A program made the translations under genes and the position numbers. 64,000 nucleotides of DNA from an uncultured Lachnospiraceae bacterium (GTDB lineage: Bacteria; Bacillota; Clostridia; Lachnospirales; Lachnospiraceae): contig CAJTXP010000012.1 in NCBI GenBank assembly GCA_910583615.1, forward strand, positions 34,477 through 98,476, written 5' to 3'. The notes below the pieces were generated by a model. The model worked only from the letters and a program-made list of their open reading frames with translations, did not search any database and had not been told where the DNA came from. Positions 56,848-64,000 of the stretch are shown here, one piece after another; positions within the stretch are counted from its first letter, which is position 1, and every line of letters begins with the position of its first letter.

Positions 56848-57081
56848 TCAAGGAACTGGTTCCCAGTCGCCGATCCATATATGTTGCGTTTCGTTGTAAA
56901 GTCGCCGATACCATTTTCCGCCAATGTTTTGATAACGCCAGACAGTATTGTCTGCTCTGGGAGAAATCAGTTCCTCTGTCCCTACGTGCCGTTCCATTGC
57001 CTCTGTACGGCAGGGAACGGCAGAGACAGTAAACGCAGCGGCAAACAGGAACGTCAGCAAAAATTTTCGTGTTTTTTTCAT
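56848..57081 (-). CDS. Small exported protein of the BlaR1-linked type
   Basis: 77 aa. Signal peptide MKKTRKFLLTFLFAAAFTVS then A-V-P-C; the mature part is short and aromatic, with P-R-A-D, V-W-R-Y, and a G-K-x-Y-x-R-L-Y-N motif followed by W-I-G-D-W-E. I have an impression of similar proteins in Lachnospiraceae, but no named family. It overlaps the peptidase gene by 4 nt, so it is the third gene of the BlaI-BlaR1 operon and a candidate ligand, substrate or effector. Confidence 0.7.
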   Translation of the reverse strand: MKKTRKFLLTFLFAAAFTVSAVPCRTEAMERHVGTEELISPRADNTVWRYQNIGGKWYRRLYNETQHIWIGDWEPVP

Positions 57082-58208
57082 GGATTTTTGTCCTCCTTTA
57101 TCGGTATCTCTTCGTCAAATATACAGCTTGTAGTGAAAAGAAATTGGCCGTCATGGATCACATCATAGGTTCCGTCTCCATTGGGGCGGTAATAAGAGTC
57201 CGACGCATCCATGGTAAAACTGTCCTCAGCCTCGGAAGGAGGTGTTTCGTATTCTGGCTCTAATATAACCATATAGGAAAACAGAAACAGAACCGCAGTT
57301 CCGGCCAGGATGGCGCGGTTGATGCGGGACGCTTTTGGCGCCAGCTCTGTATTTGTAATCCGTTTAATCCGGTCAGCAAAGCCGGAAGAACCAAAAGAGA
57401 TCCCATATGTATGGACAGCGGGGGGAACTTTGGATCTGGACTTCATAACTCTGAGCAGGCATTCAGAGTAGCGGATTCGATGGAGCAAAGACAGAGAAGA
57501 GACGGCTTCCTCGTCTGCACTGAATTCAAGCAGCCGGTAAAACTGCTTTTTCAGGAGATACAGCAGCGGATTCCAGAAATACAGATCCGTCAGCAGTTCA
57601 AAGAAAATACGAAACAGCAGGTGTCCTCTGTAATAGTGCGAAAGCTCATGGCGGAAGATAAAACTCCACTCGGACCGCTTCAGTTCCAGATCCGGTATGA
57701 TGATGACAGGAGTCCGAACGCCGACAATCAACGGGTTGAAGATGTCCGGAGACGTCAGAAGCCTGACCGGCGCCGGTTTTGGAAAAGCGGCGTTACACTC
57801 GTTCAGAACCAGAAGAGCGGCCTGGTTATCGGACTCCGGAAGGCTTTTTACCATACGCATGGTTTTCTTCCAGCTGTAAAGCGAAAGAAGAAGCTTTATA
57901 GAGGCACCGGCAAACCACAGAACCGGCAGCAGATGCATGTAGTCGATGCGGATATGAAAAATCTGCACATAATGGTGATTCAGAAAGGAATGAAGTCCAA
58001 ACCACAGATATGGGATATAAAAAGAGCGGGTAAATGAAAACTCAAACGGAAGAAACAGGCGCAGCATGGCTGCGGCGCATAAAGAAAAGACAGTGTACAG
58101 TCTGATGCGGCGGTTTGCTGCACAGCGGCAGATCAAAAGGACGGCAGGGGCCGCGAACAGGCTGCTGCCGATCAGGGTGTTGAGCACCGTGGAAAGAGAA
58201 AAATTCAT
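57078..58208 (-). CDS. Short BlaR1/MecR1-like M56 membrane peptidase
   Basis: 376 aa. Several N-terminal membrane helices, zinc motif His187-Glu188-Leu-Ser-His191 (FRHELSHYY), the downstream E-F-S-A-D-E-E zinc ligand, and one more helix at about 300 (AILAGTAVLFLFSYMVIL). BlaR1 is about 585 aa with a penicillin-binding sensor; here only about 60 outside residues remain, so the signal is not a beta-lactam sensed in the classic way. It should relieve repression by the adjacent BlaI-like protein. Confidence 0.87.
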   Translation of the reverse strand: MNFSLSTVLNTLIGSSLFAAPAVLLICRCAANRRIRLYTVFSLCAAAMLRLFLPFEFSFTRSFYIPYLWFGLHSFLNHHYVQIFHIRIDYMHLLPVLWFAGASIKLLLSLYSWKKTMRMVKSLPESDNQAALLVLNECNAAFPKPAPVRLLTSPDIFNPLIVGVRTPVIIIPDLELKRSEWSFIFRHELSHYYRGHLLFRIFFELLTDLYFWNPLLYLLKKQFYRLLEFSADEEAVSSLSLLHRIRYSECLLRVMKSRSKVPPAVHTYGISFGSSGFADRIKRITNTELAPKASRINRAILAGTAVLFLFSYMVILEPEYETPPSEAEDSFTMDASDSYYRPNGDGTYDVIHDGQFLFTTSCIFDEEIPIKEDKNP

Positions 58209-58211
58209 GGT

Positions 58212-58625
58212 CTACTCTCCTTTGTTCTTTAAAAGTTCCTGTTTTTTCTGTGCCAGAAGCAGTTCGAGCTGGTCGATTTCCTGTTGTACTTTCTGGCGGT
58301 TTTTTTCCTGCCCAAGGAAGCATGCGACGAACTGGGAGCAGGAAAAGTCGTTTCCCTGGATTCGTTTCATGTTATTTACGTATCTTTTCAGTTCAAAATC
58401 TTCCTGGGACACGGAAGGCCGGTAGGCGCGGGACAGGACCGTGCCGCTGTAGACGATCTGGTCTACATGGATCAGCTCCCGTTGCAGTAATTTTTTCAGA
58501 GTGGCCTGTACCGTATTGATGGATATTCCGCCTCCCCGTTCGGAGATGCCGGACGCAGTCAAAGCGTCTTCGGATGTCCACAGGATTTTCAGAATATCAT
58601 ATTCTCTGTTGGTCAGTTTTGTCAT
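58212..58625 (-). CDS. BlaI/MecI/CopY-family repressor
   Basis: 137 aa. The winged helix (KLTNREYDILKILWTSEDAL; SINTVQATLKKLLQRELIHV) and C-terminal dimerisation helix are typical. First gene of the leftward operon BlaI-BlaR1-small exported protein. The leader holds a tandem 10-bp duplication CCATCATATG (58641-58650 and 58651-58660) right before the ribosome site. Confidence 0.9.
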   Translation of the reverse strand: MTKLTNREYDILKILWTSEDALTASGISERGGGISINTVQATLKKLLQRELIHVDQIVYSGTVLSRAYRPSVSQEDFELKRYVNNMKRIQGNDFSCSQFVACFLGQEKNRQKVQQEIDQLELLLAQKKQELLKNKGE

Positions 58626-58691
58626 TATTAAAATATTCCTCCATCATATGCCATCATATGAATTTTCCAATTGTTTTCAACACTTAAAACA

Positions 58692-58720
58692 AATATAGTA
58701 TATTTTTTTTACAATGTCAA
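58692..58720 (-). promoter_or_regulatory. Promoter of the BlaI-BlaR1-type operon
   Basis: On the minus strand TTGACA (58720-58715), 17-nt spacer, TATATT (58697-58692). The spacer begins TTGTA; TACA/TGTA half-sites are the BlaI operator core, so autorepression here is likely. Confidence 0.68.
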
Positions 58721-58773
58721 TAAAAAAGTATTGAGTCTTGCCTGGTAAGGGGTATGAATATTATGAAATTTTC

Positions 58774-58802
58774 TTGTGAGTTATATGAGAAGCATGTATA
58801 AT
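58774..58802 (+). promoter_or_regulatory. Promoter upstream of the first AAA-ATPase/nuclease gene
   Basis: TTGTGA (58774-58779), 17-nt spacer, TATAAT (58797-58802). The leader to 58989 is about 180 nt with no ORF above background. Confidence 0.6.
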
Positions 58803-58989
58803 AAAGTTGGGTATAGGAGTAACGGTTTTACAGCTGTTATAGATTGTCTGAATACCTGGATATGGATAAGTTTTATTTAACAAAAGAAGGCTGCTGCTTT
58901 GGCTATATTGGCAAAACTATTAGAGAAGGCATTGATTTTGATATTTAGAATATGGTAATGAGTGTTTTGATTATGGAGGATATATTGCC

Positions 58990-60705
58990 ATGGCGAGAAC
59001 CGTAGGGATAGGGATTCAAAGTTTTGACAAATTGATAGGGAACCAGTATTTATATATTGATAAGTCGAATTTTATCAGAGAGTGGTGGGAAAGTGGGGAC
59101 GATGTGACGTTGATTACCCGTCCCCGCAGATTTGGGAAGACTCTGAACATGAACATGCTGGAGAGATTTCTTTCCATAGAGTTTGCAGGACAAGGAGAGG
59201 TCTTTATGGGGCTGTCCATATGGAAGGACGAAAAGTACCGCAATCTTCAGGGAACCTGGCCGGTCATATTTTTGAGCTTTGCGGATGTAAAGGCGAATAC
59301 CTTTGCCATGGCAAGGGAGAAGATCTGCATGCTTATCAAAGAAGTGTACCGGAAATATGATTTTCTGCTGGCAGAAGGGAGCCTGAAAGAAGGCGAAACG
59401 GAGCTTTTCCGCAGGACTTTGACAGGAATGACGGATTCTGAAGCTGCGTATTCCTTAAAAAATCTGTCTGGTTATCTGGCGGGTTACTATGGAAAGAAAG
59501 TGATTATCCTGCTGGATGAATATGACACGCCTCTTCAGGAGGCCTGGGTGTACGGCTATTGGAAAGAGATGGTGGAGTTTATAAGAGGTTTGTTCAATTC
59601 CACGTTCAAGACGAATCCATATCTGGAGCGGGCGGTTATGACGGGGGTTACCAGAGTCAGCAGGGAATCCATTTTCTCGGACTTAAATAATCTGGAAGTA
59701 GTGACCACTACATCGGAGAAATATGAAGACAGCTTTGGCTTTACAGAGCAGGAGGTATGGGAGGCACTGCAGGAATGCGGCCTGTACGAAAACCGACTGG
59801 CTGTAAAAGACTGGTATGACGGATTCACGTTCGGAAAAAGGAAGGATATCTATAATCCATGGTCAATTATCAATTATCTGGATAAAAAAAGGCTTTCCAC
59901 CTACTGGGCCAACACCAGCAGTAACGGCCTGGTGGATCAGCTGATACGGGAGGGAAGCGCGGACATAAAGATATCCATGGAGAACCTGCTGAGAGGCGGG
60001 CGCCTTTACAGGGAAATCGATGAACAGATTATCTTCGACCAGTTGGACGCAGATGAGAACGCCATCTGGAGCCTGTTTTTGGCAGGCGGATATCTGAAAG
60101 CGGAGGGTCACGAATTCAATGAGGACACGGGGGCAGATTTATATGAGCTGGCTCTGACAAACAAGGAAGTACAGATTATGTTCCAAAAGATGATTCGGAA
60201 ATGGTTTAACCGTTCCGGGACGGTCTACAACGGCTTTCTCAGGGCATTGTTACAGGATGACGTAAAGTCCATGAACGCTTACATGAATCGTGTAGCCCTT
60301 GCCACGTTCAGCTACTTCGACAGCGGAAGAAATCCTTCCATGGAAACGCAGCCGGAGAGGTTCTACCACGGTTTTGTGCTGGGGTTGGCCGTGGAGCTGG
60401 CAGATCGCTACGTCATCACCTCCAACCGGGAGAGCGGTTTTGGAAGGTATGATGTGGTGATGCTGCCGAAGAACGGAACGGACAGGGCCGTAATCATGGA
60501 ATTTAAAGTTAAGGATTCCGGTGAAGAGAAATCTCTGGCGGACACTGCGGATGCCGCGCTGAAACAGATTGAGAAACAGAGGTACCAGGCGGATTTAGAG
60601 AGCAGGGGAATCTCCGGCGACCGCATCCGGAAATATGGCTTTGCATTTGAAGGGAAGGAAGTCTTGATAAAAGCAAAATCTGATGGAGTTGATGAGTGTT
60701 TTTGA
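58990..60705 (+). CDS. AAA-ATPase-like / PD-(D/E)xK nuclease protein, copy A
   Basis: 571 aa. The N-terminal P-loop R-P-R-R-F-G-K-T-L-N-M-N (about 38-49) and LLDEYDTPLQEAWVYGYW define the AAA-ATPase_like family (PF09820). The C-terminal region has R-Y-D-V-V at about 486 and E-F-K at about 504, the PD-(D/E)xK-9 nuclease core. The family is abundant and often multicopy in gut Clostridia and Bacteroidetes; its role is unknown, possibly mobile-element or defence related. GGAGG lies 10 nt before ATG. A paralogue follows after 18 nt. Confidence 0.9.
   Translation: MARTVGIGIQSFDKLIGNQYLYIDKSNFIREWWESGDDVTLITRPRRFGKTLNMNMLERFLSIEFAGQGEVFMGLSIWKDEKYRNLQGTWPVIFLSFADVKANTFAMAREKICMLIKEVYRKYDFLLAEGSLKEGETELFRRTLTGMTDSEAAYSLKNLSGYLAGYYGKKVIILLDEYDTPLQEAWVYGYWKEMVEFIRGLFNSTFKTNPYLERAVMTGVTRVSRESIFSDLNNLEVVTTTSEKYEDSFGFTEQEVWEALQECGLYENRLAVKDWYDGFTFGKRKDIYNPWSIINYLDKKRLSTYWANTSSNGLVDQLIREGSADIKISMENLLRGGRLYREIDEQIIFDQLDADENAIWSLFLAGGYLKAEGHEFNEDTGADLYELALTNKEVQIMFQKMIRKWFNRSGTVYNGFLRALLQDDVKSMNAYMNRVALATFSYFDSGRNPSMETQPERFYHGFVLGLAVELADRYVITSNRESGFGRYDVVMLPKNGTDRAVIMEFKVKDSGEEKSLADTADAALKQIEKQRYQADLESRGISGDRIRKYGFAFEGKEVLIKAKSDGVDECF
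60406..60673 (+). repeat. 268-bp block identical to 62140-62407
   Basis: The 3' part of copy A matches copy B at every base from 60406 to 60673, offset 1734. Just upstream (60223-60405) only a few silent differences occur; further upstream the genes are much more diverged. Confidence 0.9.
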
Positions 60706-60723
60706 GTATGGAGGATAATTGCC

Positions 60724-62421
60724 GTGGCGAGAATCGTAGGGATAGGGATTCAAAGTTTTGAGAAGCTGATAATGGAAAACAGCTTTTATATTGATAAAAC
60801 AGATTTTATCAGGCAGTGGTGGGAAAACAGAGACGATGTGACGTTGATTACCCGTCCCCGCAGATTTGGCAAGACCTTGAATATGAACATGCTGGAGCGC
60901 TTTTTCTCTGTGAAATACAGGGATCAGGGACAGATTTTTGAGGGACTGTCCATCTGGGAAGAGGAAAAATACCGTGGGCTTCAGGGGACTTATCCGGTGA
61001 TTTTTCTGAGTTTTGCGGATATTAAGGAATCTACCTTTGCAGGCGCCAGAATCAGAATGTTCCAGATACTGGAAGAATTGTACGGGCAGTATGCCTTTCT
61101 GCCTGACAGCGGATGTCTGAGCGAAAAGGAAAGAGAAGCCTTTGCGCGGGTGTCTGTCGATATGATGGATCAGGAGGCCTCCAACAGCATCAAGGCCCTT
61201 TCTCTGTATCTTTCGAGATATTATCAAAAGCAGGTAATCATTCTGCTGGATGAATATGACACGCCCCTTCAGGAGGCGTGGGTATACGGCTACTGGCAGG
61301 AGATGGTGGAATTCATGAGAGGCCTGTTCAATTCTACATTCAAGACAAATCCCTGTCTGGAGAGGGCGGTTATGACAGGAATCACAAGGGTAAGCAGGGA
61401 ATCGATTTTCTCCGACCTGAATCATCTGATCGTTGTGACATCCACATCTGAGATGTATGAGGATTGCTTTGGATTTACAGAGGAAGAGGTGTTTTCTGCA
61501 CTGGATGAGTATGGGATGCAGGACAGGCGCACCGATGTCAAAAGATGGTATGACGGCTTTACCTTTGGAAAATGCAGGGATATATACAACCCATGGTCCA
61601 TCATCAATTATCTGAAAACAGGACGGCTTTCCACCTACTGGGCCAATACCAGCAGCAATGGACTGGTAGATAAGCTGGTTCGAGAAGGAAGTGCGGAGAT
61701 AAAAATTTCCATGGAAAATCTGCTGAAAGGCAGGCATCTGTATAAAGAAATAGACGAGCAGATTATTTTTAATCAATTGGATGTAGATGAAAATGCAATT
61801 TGGAGTCTGTTTCTGGCCAGTGGATATTTGAAAGCAGAGAGTTACACGTTAAACGAGGAGACAGGAAGAGATTTGTATGAACTTGCTCTGACAAATAAAG
61901 AAGTGCAGATCATGTTCCAGAAGATGATTAGAAAATGGTTTTCCAGTACGGGGGCAGTCTACAACGGCTTTCTCAGGGCGTTGCTGCAGGATGACGTAAA
62001 GTCCATGAACGCCTACATGAATCGTGTAGCCCTTGCCACGTTCAGTTACTTCGACAGCGGAAGAAATCCTTCCATGGAAACGCAGCCGGAGAGGTTCTAT
62101 CACGGCTTTGTGCTGGGGCTGGCCGTGGAGCTGGCAGACCGCTACGTCATCACCTCCAACCGGGAGAGCGGTTTTGGAAGGTATGATGTGGTGATGCTGC
62201 CGAAGAACGGAACGGACAGGGCCGTAATCATGGAATTTAAAGTTAAGGATTCCGGTGAAGAGAAATCTCTGGCGGACACTGCGGATGCCGCGCTGAAACA
62301 GATTGAGAAACAGAGGTACCAGGCGGATTTAGAGAGCAGGGGAATCTCCGGCGACCGCATCCGGAAATATGGCTTTGCATTTGAAGGGAAGGAAGTCTTG
62401 ATAAAAGGGGCTGACTGGTAA
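60724..62421 (+). CDS. AAA-ATPase-like / PD-(D/E)xK nuclease protein, copy B
   Basis: 565 aa from GTG 60724. Same architecture as copy A: P-loop RPRRFGKTLNMN, LLDEYDTPLQEAWVYGYW, C-terminal D...ExK nuclease. From the VYNGFLRALLQDDV segment to EVLIK the two proteins are identical, while the ATPase halves differ at many positions. The leader (GAGTATGGAGGATAATTGCC) also resembles that of copy A, so the tandem duplication includes the translation start region. Confidence 0.9.
   Translation: MARIVGIGIQSFEKLIMENSFYIDKTDFIRQWWENRDDVTLITRPRRFGKTLNMNMLERFFSVKYRDQGQIFEGLSIWEEEKYRGLQGTYPVIFLSFADIKESTFAGARIRMFQILEELYGQYAFLPDSGCLSEKEREAFARVSVDMMDQEASNSIKALSLYLSRYYQKQVIILLDEYDTPLQEAWVYGYWQEMVEFMRGLFNSTFKTNPCLERAVMTGITRVSRESIFSDLNHLIVVTSTSEMYEDCFGFTEEEVFSALDEYGMQDRRTDVKRWYDGFTFGKCRDIYNPWSIINYLKTGRLSTYWANTSSNGLVDKLVREGSAEIKISMENLLKGRHLYKEIDEQIIFNQLDVDENAIWSLFLASGYLKAESYTLNEETGRDLYELALTNKEVQIMFQKMIRKWFSSTGAVYNGFLRALLQDDVKSMNAYMNRVALATFSYFDSGRNPSMETQPERFYHGFVLGLAVELADRYVITSNRESGFGRYDVVMLPKNGTDRAVIMEFKVKDSGEEKSLADTADAALKQIEKQRYQADLESRGISGDRIRKYGFAFEGKEVLIKGADW
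62140..62407 (+). repeat. 268-bp block identical to 60406-60673
   Basis: Partner of the copy A block; covers the nuclease domain and ends four codons before each stop region diverges. Confidence 0.9.
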
Positions 62422-62519
62422 ATATATCGTGGAGTCTGAGCAAAACGGAAAGATGAGAGGGAGATTTTGAGTTTTTAGCCGGATGGGATAAATTTGTTTG
62501 AAAATCTTTTGTTATGGGG

Positions 62520-62550
62520 TTGACTCTCACACTATGGTATACTCTAAAGT
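62520..62550 (+). promoter_or_regulatory. MerR-type promoter with 19-bp spacer
   Basis: TTGACT (62520-62525), 19-nt spacer, TAAAGT (62545-62550), 42 nt before the MerR-like start. The long spacer is the hallmark of MerR-activated promoters, so the gene is probably autoregulated. An alternative -10 (TATACT 62538-62543) would give only 12 nt and is unlikely. Confidence 0.65.
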
Positions 62551-62592
62551 AGGATTGAGCTCAGGAATGCACATATATGTGAGGTGGAACGA

Positions 62593-63411
62593 ATGTTAAG
62601 GATAGGAGATTTTTCAAAGCTGTCAAGGATCAGTATCCGTATGCTGCGGCATTATGATGAGATCGGTATCCTGCATCCGGAAAGTGTGGATGATTTTACC
62701 GGGTATCGTTATTACAGCGAGTCCCAGCTTCCGCTGGCCGGGAGGATACAGGCGCTGAAAAGTCTGGGCTTCGGGCTTTCCGTGATCAAGGAAATACTGG
62801 TCAAGTATGAGGATGTACGGGAAATGAAGAGGTTCCTGCTGGTGAAACGGAAGGAGCTGGAAGAGGAAGCGCTGGAGACGAGGCAGAAGCTGATGCTTCT
62901 TGACAGTACGTTGAAATGGATAAGAAAGGATGGTAGTCTTATGGATTACAATGTTACATTAAAGACAGTGCCGGAACGCTGTGTTGCGAGTGTGCGGCAG
63001 GTGATTCCTGCCTATGACCAGGAGGGGCTGTTATGGGAGATCATGTGCCGGGAGCTGGAGGGACAGAATGTGCAGCAGGCGGTGCCGTGTTACGGGATGG
63101 CAATTTTCCATGATGAGGGGCATAAGGAGCACGATCCGGATGTGGAGATTCAGAGCGCGGTCGTGGGGACTTATCAGGATACGGAGCATGTGAAGTTTAA
63201 GACCGTGCCGCCGATTCAGGTTGCGTCTGCCACATATAAGGGCAGCTATGACCAGATTGCAAGGGTGAATAAGGCGGTTGCGGACTGGGTGGTTGCGAAT
63301 GGGTATGATTTTGATGGGAAGTCTTTTTGTATCTATCATGTGAGCCCGAGCCAGACGGACAATCTGGAGGAACTGGTCACGGAGGTTTGTTTTCCAGTAA
63401 GAAAGAAGTAA
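62593..63411 (+). CDS. MerR-family regulator with GyrI-like effector-binding domain
   Basis: 272 aa from ATG 62593 (GAGGTGGAAC upstream). The N-terminal MerR helix-turn-helix (IGDFSKLSRISIRMLRHYDE; TGYRYYSESQL), a dimerisation coiled coil (about 75-115), then a GyrI/BmrR-like ligand domain (VPERCVASVRQVIPAYDQEG; VASATYKGSYDQIARVNKAV). Such proteins sense small cationic or multidrug ligands. No transporter gene is adjacent in the window. Confidence 0.9.
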   Translation: MLRIGDFSKLSRISIRMLRHYDEIGILHPESVDDFTGYRYYSESQLPLAGRIQALKSLGFGLSVIKEILVKYEDVREMKRFLLVKRKELEEEALETRQKLMLLDSTLKWIRKDGSLMDYNVTLKTVPERCVASVRQVIPAYDQEGLLWEIMCRELEGQNVQQAVPCYGMAIFHDEGHKEHDPDVEIQSAVVGTYQDTEHVKFKTVPPIQVASATYKGSYDQIARVNKAVADWVVANGYDFDGKSFCIYHVSPSQTDNLEELVTEVCFPVRKK

Positions 63412-63435
63412 TGGTACATTAGTGTTATATAGCGG

Positions 63436-63470
63436 AAAGGCATCTCTACGGGGGTGCTTTTCTTCTGTTT
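63436..63470 (+). terminator. Terminator after the MerR gene
   Basis: AAAGGCATCTC (63436-63446) pairs with GGGGGTGCTTTT (63450-63461) using several G-U pairs, followed by CTTCTGTTTT. Confidence 0.6.
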
Positions 63471-63482
63471 TAGGAGGTGTGT

Positions 63483-63914
63483 ATGGTGTTGGCGTCGATT
63501 TTGGGTATCAGGGGGGCGAGGGATAAGCCGGAGGACAGTATGAGAAGCCTGGCGGATATGCAGGCGGTTCAGGCGCAGGGGGCTTCTCTGGAGGCTGTGT
63601 GGCAGATGGTTTCGGGGCTGCGGGAGATGTTTGTGGGGATGCAGAGTGGGGAGACGGAGGCAGGGACTACCCAGAGGGATGTGGTTAGGCTGGGGGTGGT
63701 GTCTATTGCGGTGAGCTTTTCGGTTTCTCCGAGGTGGCTGAAAGTGCTGACGGGGTTTAAGCAGAAGGAGAAGATATCTGAGGGGTATTTTGATACGGAG
63801 TCGTTGGAGATGAAGGAGGCGGAGATGTTTGTTGAGGGGTATAAGGCGGTGCTGGTAAAGGATACGTCCTATAAGGGGCTTTGGAAGGTATCGTTTACGT
63901 TGAAAGAATTTTAG
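63483..63914 (+). CDS. Unknown protein
   Basis: 143 aa from ATG 63483 (TAGGAGGTGTGT upstream). It starts MVLASILGIRGARDKPEDSM. Residues about 10-75 look helical (LADMQAVQAQGASLEAVWQM); about 80-115 is more hydrophobic (LGVVSIAVSFSVSPRWLKVL). It ends WKVSFTLKEF. No known domain, and no conserved catalytic motif. G-rich codon use (GGGG, GTG) differs somewhat from its neighbours. Confidence 0.55.
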   Translation: MVLASILGIRGARDKPEDSMRSLADMQAVQAQGASLEAVWQMVSGLREMFVGMQSGETEAGTTQRDVVRLGVVSIAVSFSVSPRWLKVLTGFKQKEKISEGYFDTESLEMKEAEMFVEGYKAVLVKDTSYKGLWKVSFTLKEF

Positions 63915-63985
63915 AAAATAACGGGTGCTTTTTGGCGGGTTGTTTTGTATAATGGTATGGAGAAATCTGTGAAGGAGAAGACAGC

Positions 63986-64000
63986 ATGAAAAAAACAATT
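63986..64000 (+). CDS. Start of a further gene (only five codons in window)
   Basis: ATG 63986 with AAGGAGAAG upstream reads MKKTI before the window ends, consistent with the start of a signal peptide. A TATAAT at 63949-63954 with a weak -35 (GTGCTT) 17 nt upstream may be its promoter. Nothing can be said about function. Confidence 0.45.

Noticed and set aside
62520..62543. Ordinary promoter TTGACT/TATACT for the MerR gene
   Set aside because: The spacing would be 12 nt; the 19-nt spacing to TAAAGT fits MerR-type promoters.

Overview
The window reads as a chromosomal segment of a Gram-positive gut-type Clostridia, most likely Lachnospiraceae. The basis is the phage gene families, the frequent TTG/GTG starts with strong GGAGG ribosome sites, the BlaI/BlaR1 pair, YqeG and the tandem AAA-ATPase/nuclease genes. 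This is inference from gene content; no rRNA is present. About 43 kb of the 64 kb is one apparently complete prophage (about 2236-45371) bounded by 26-bp imperfect direct repeats (attL/attR).

Left chromosomal flank (1-2235): the N-terminal part of a GspF/PilC-type secretion platform gene and a transglutaminase-like lipoprotein, both on the minus strand, plus a promoter, a response-regulator-like direct-repeat box and a strong terminator hairpin.

Prophage: (i) a leftward lysogeny block (integrase, a stand-alone HsdR-N-like nuclease-domain protein, an ImmA/IrrE protease and a CI-like repressor), an operator region, then a rightward Cro-like protein and small early genes; (ii) a tRNA with CAT anticodon; (iii) a replication/recombination block (SMC-like ATPase, Sak4-like ATPase, DUF669, DEAH helicase, primase-helicase, iteron/hairpin region, RusA, a Cys-rich DUF3102-like protein, an adenine methylase and an ArpU-like late regulator); (iv) a late promoter region and the packaging/head genes (TerS, TerL, a portal-Nudix-JAMM fusion, MuF-JAMM, DUF2213 protease/scaffold, cement, DUF2184 capsid, connectors); (v) a contractile tail (DUF3383 sheath, DUF3277 tube, a frameshifted G/GT chaperone, tape measure, Dit-like, plug, hub, spike, gp25, gpJ, DUF2612, fibre); (vi) lysis (XhlA-like, holin, amidase with two SPOR repeats). 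It is therefore a temperate myovirus.

Right flank (45372-64000): a DUF4352-like lipoprotein whose promoter carries the same 17-bp box found left of the prophage, a YqeG phosphatase, a split chromate-transporter pair, and a Cys-rich RiPP cluster (60-aa precursor, attenuator, MacB/FtsX-type ABC transporter, CcpM-like radical SAM maturase, TIGR04066-like protein, carrier-related protein, ABC exporter). Then come a BlaI/short BlaR1 pair with a small exported protein, two tandem AAA-ATPase/PD-(D/E)xK genes with a homogenised 3' end, a MerR-GyrI regulator, a small unknown gene and the first codons of another gene.

The most notable signals are: a 22-bp iteron triplet inside terS read in three different frames (pac/operator candidate); a perfect palindrome shared by the integrase leader and the DUF3102-like gene; two consecutive virion proteins carrying JAMM-like C-terminal domains followed by small possibly protective ORFs and terminators; a textbook -1 frameshift site; internal terminators within the late operon; and the RiPP cluster.
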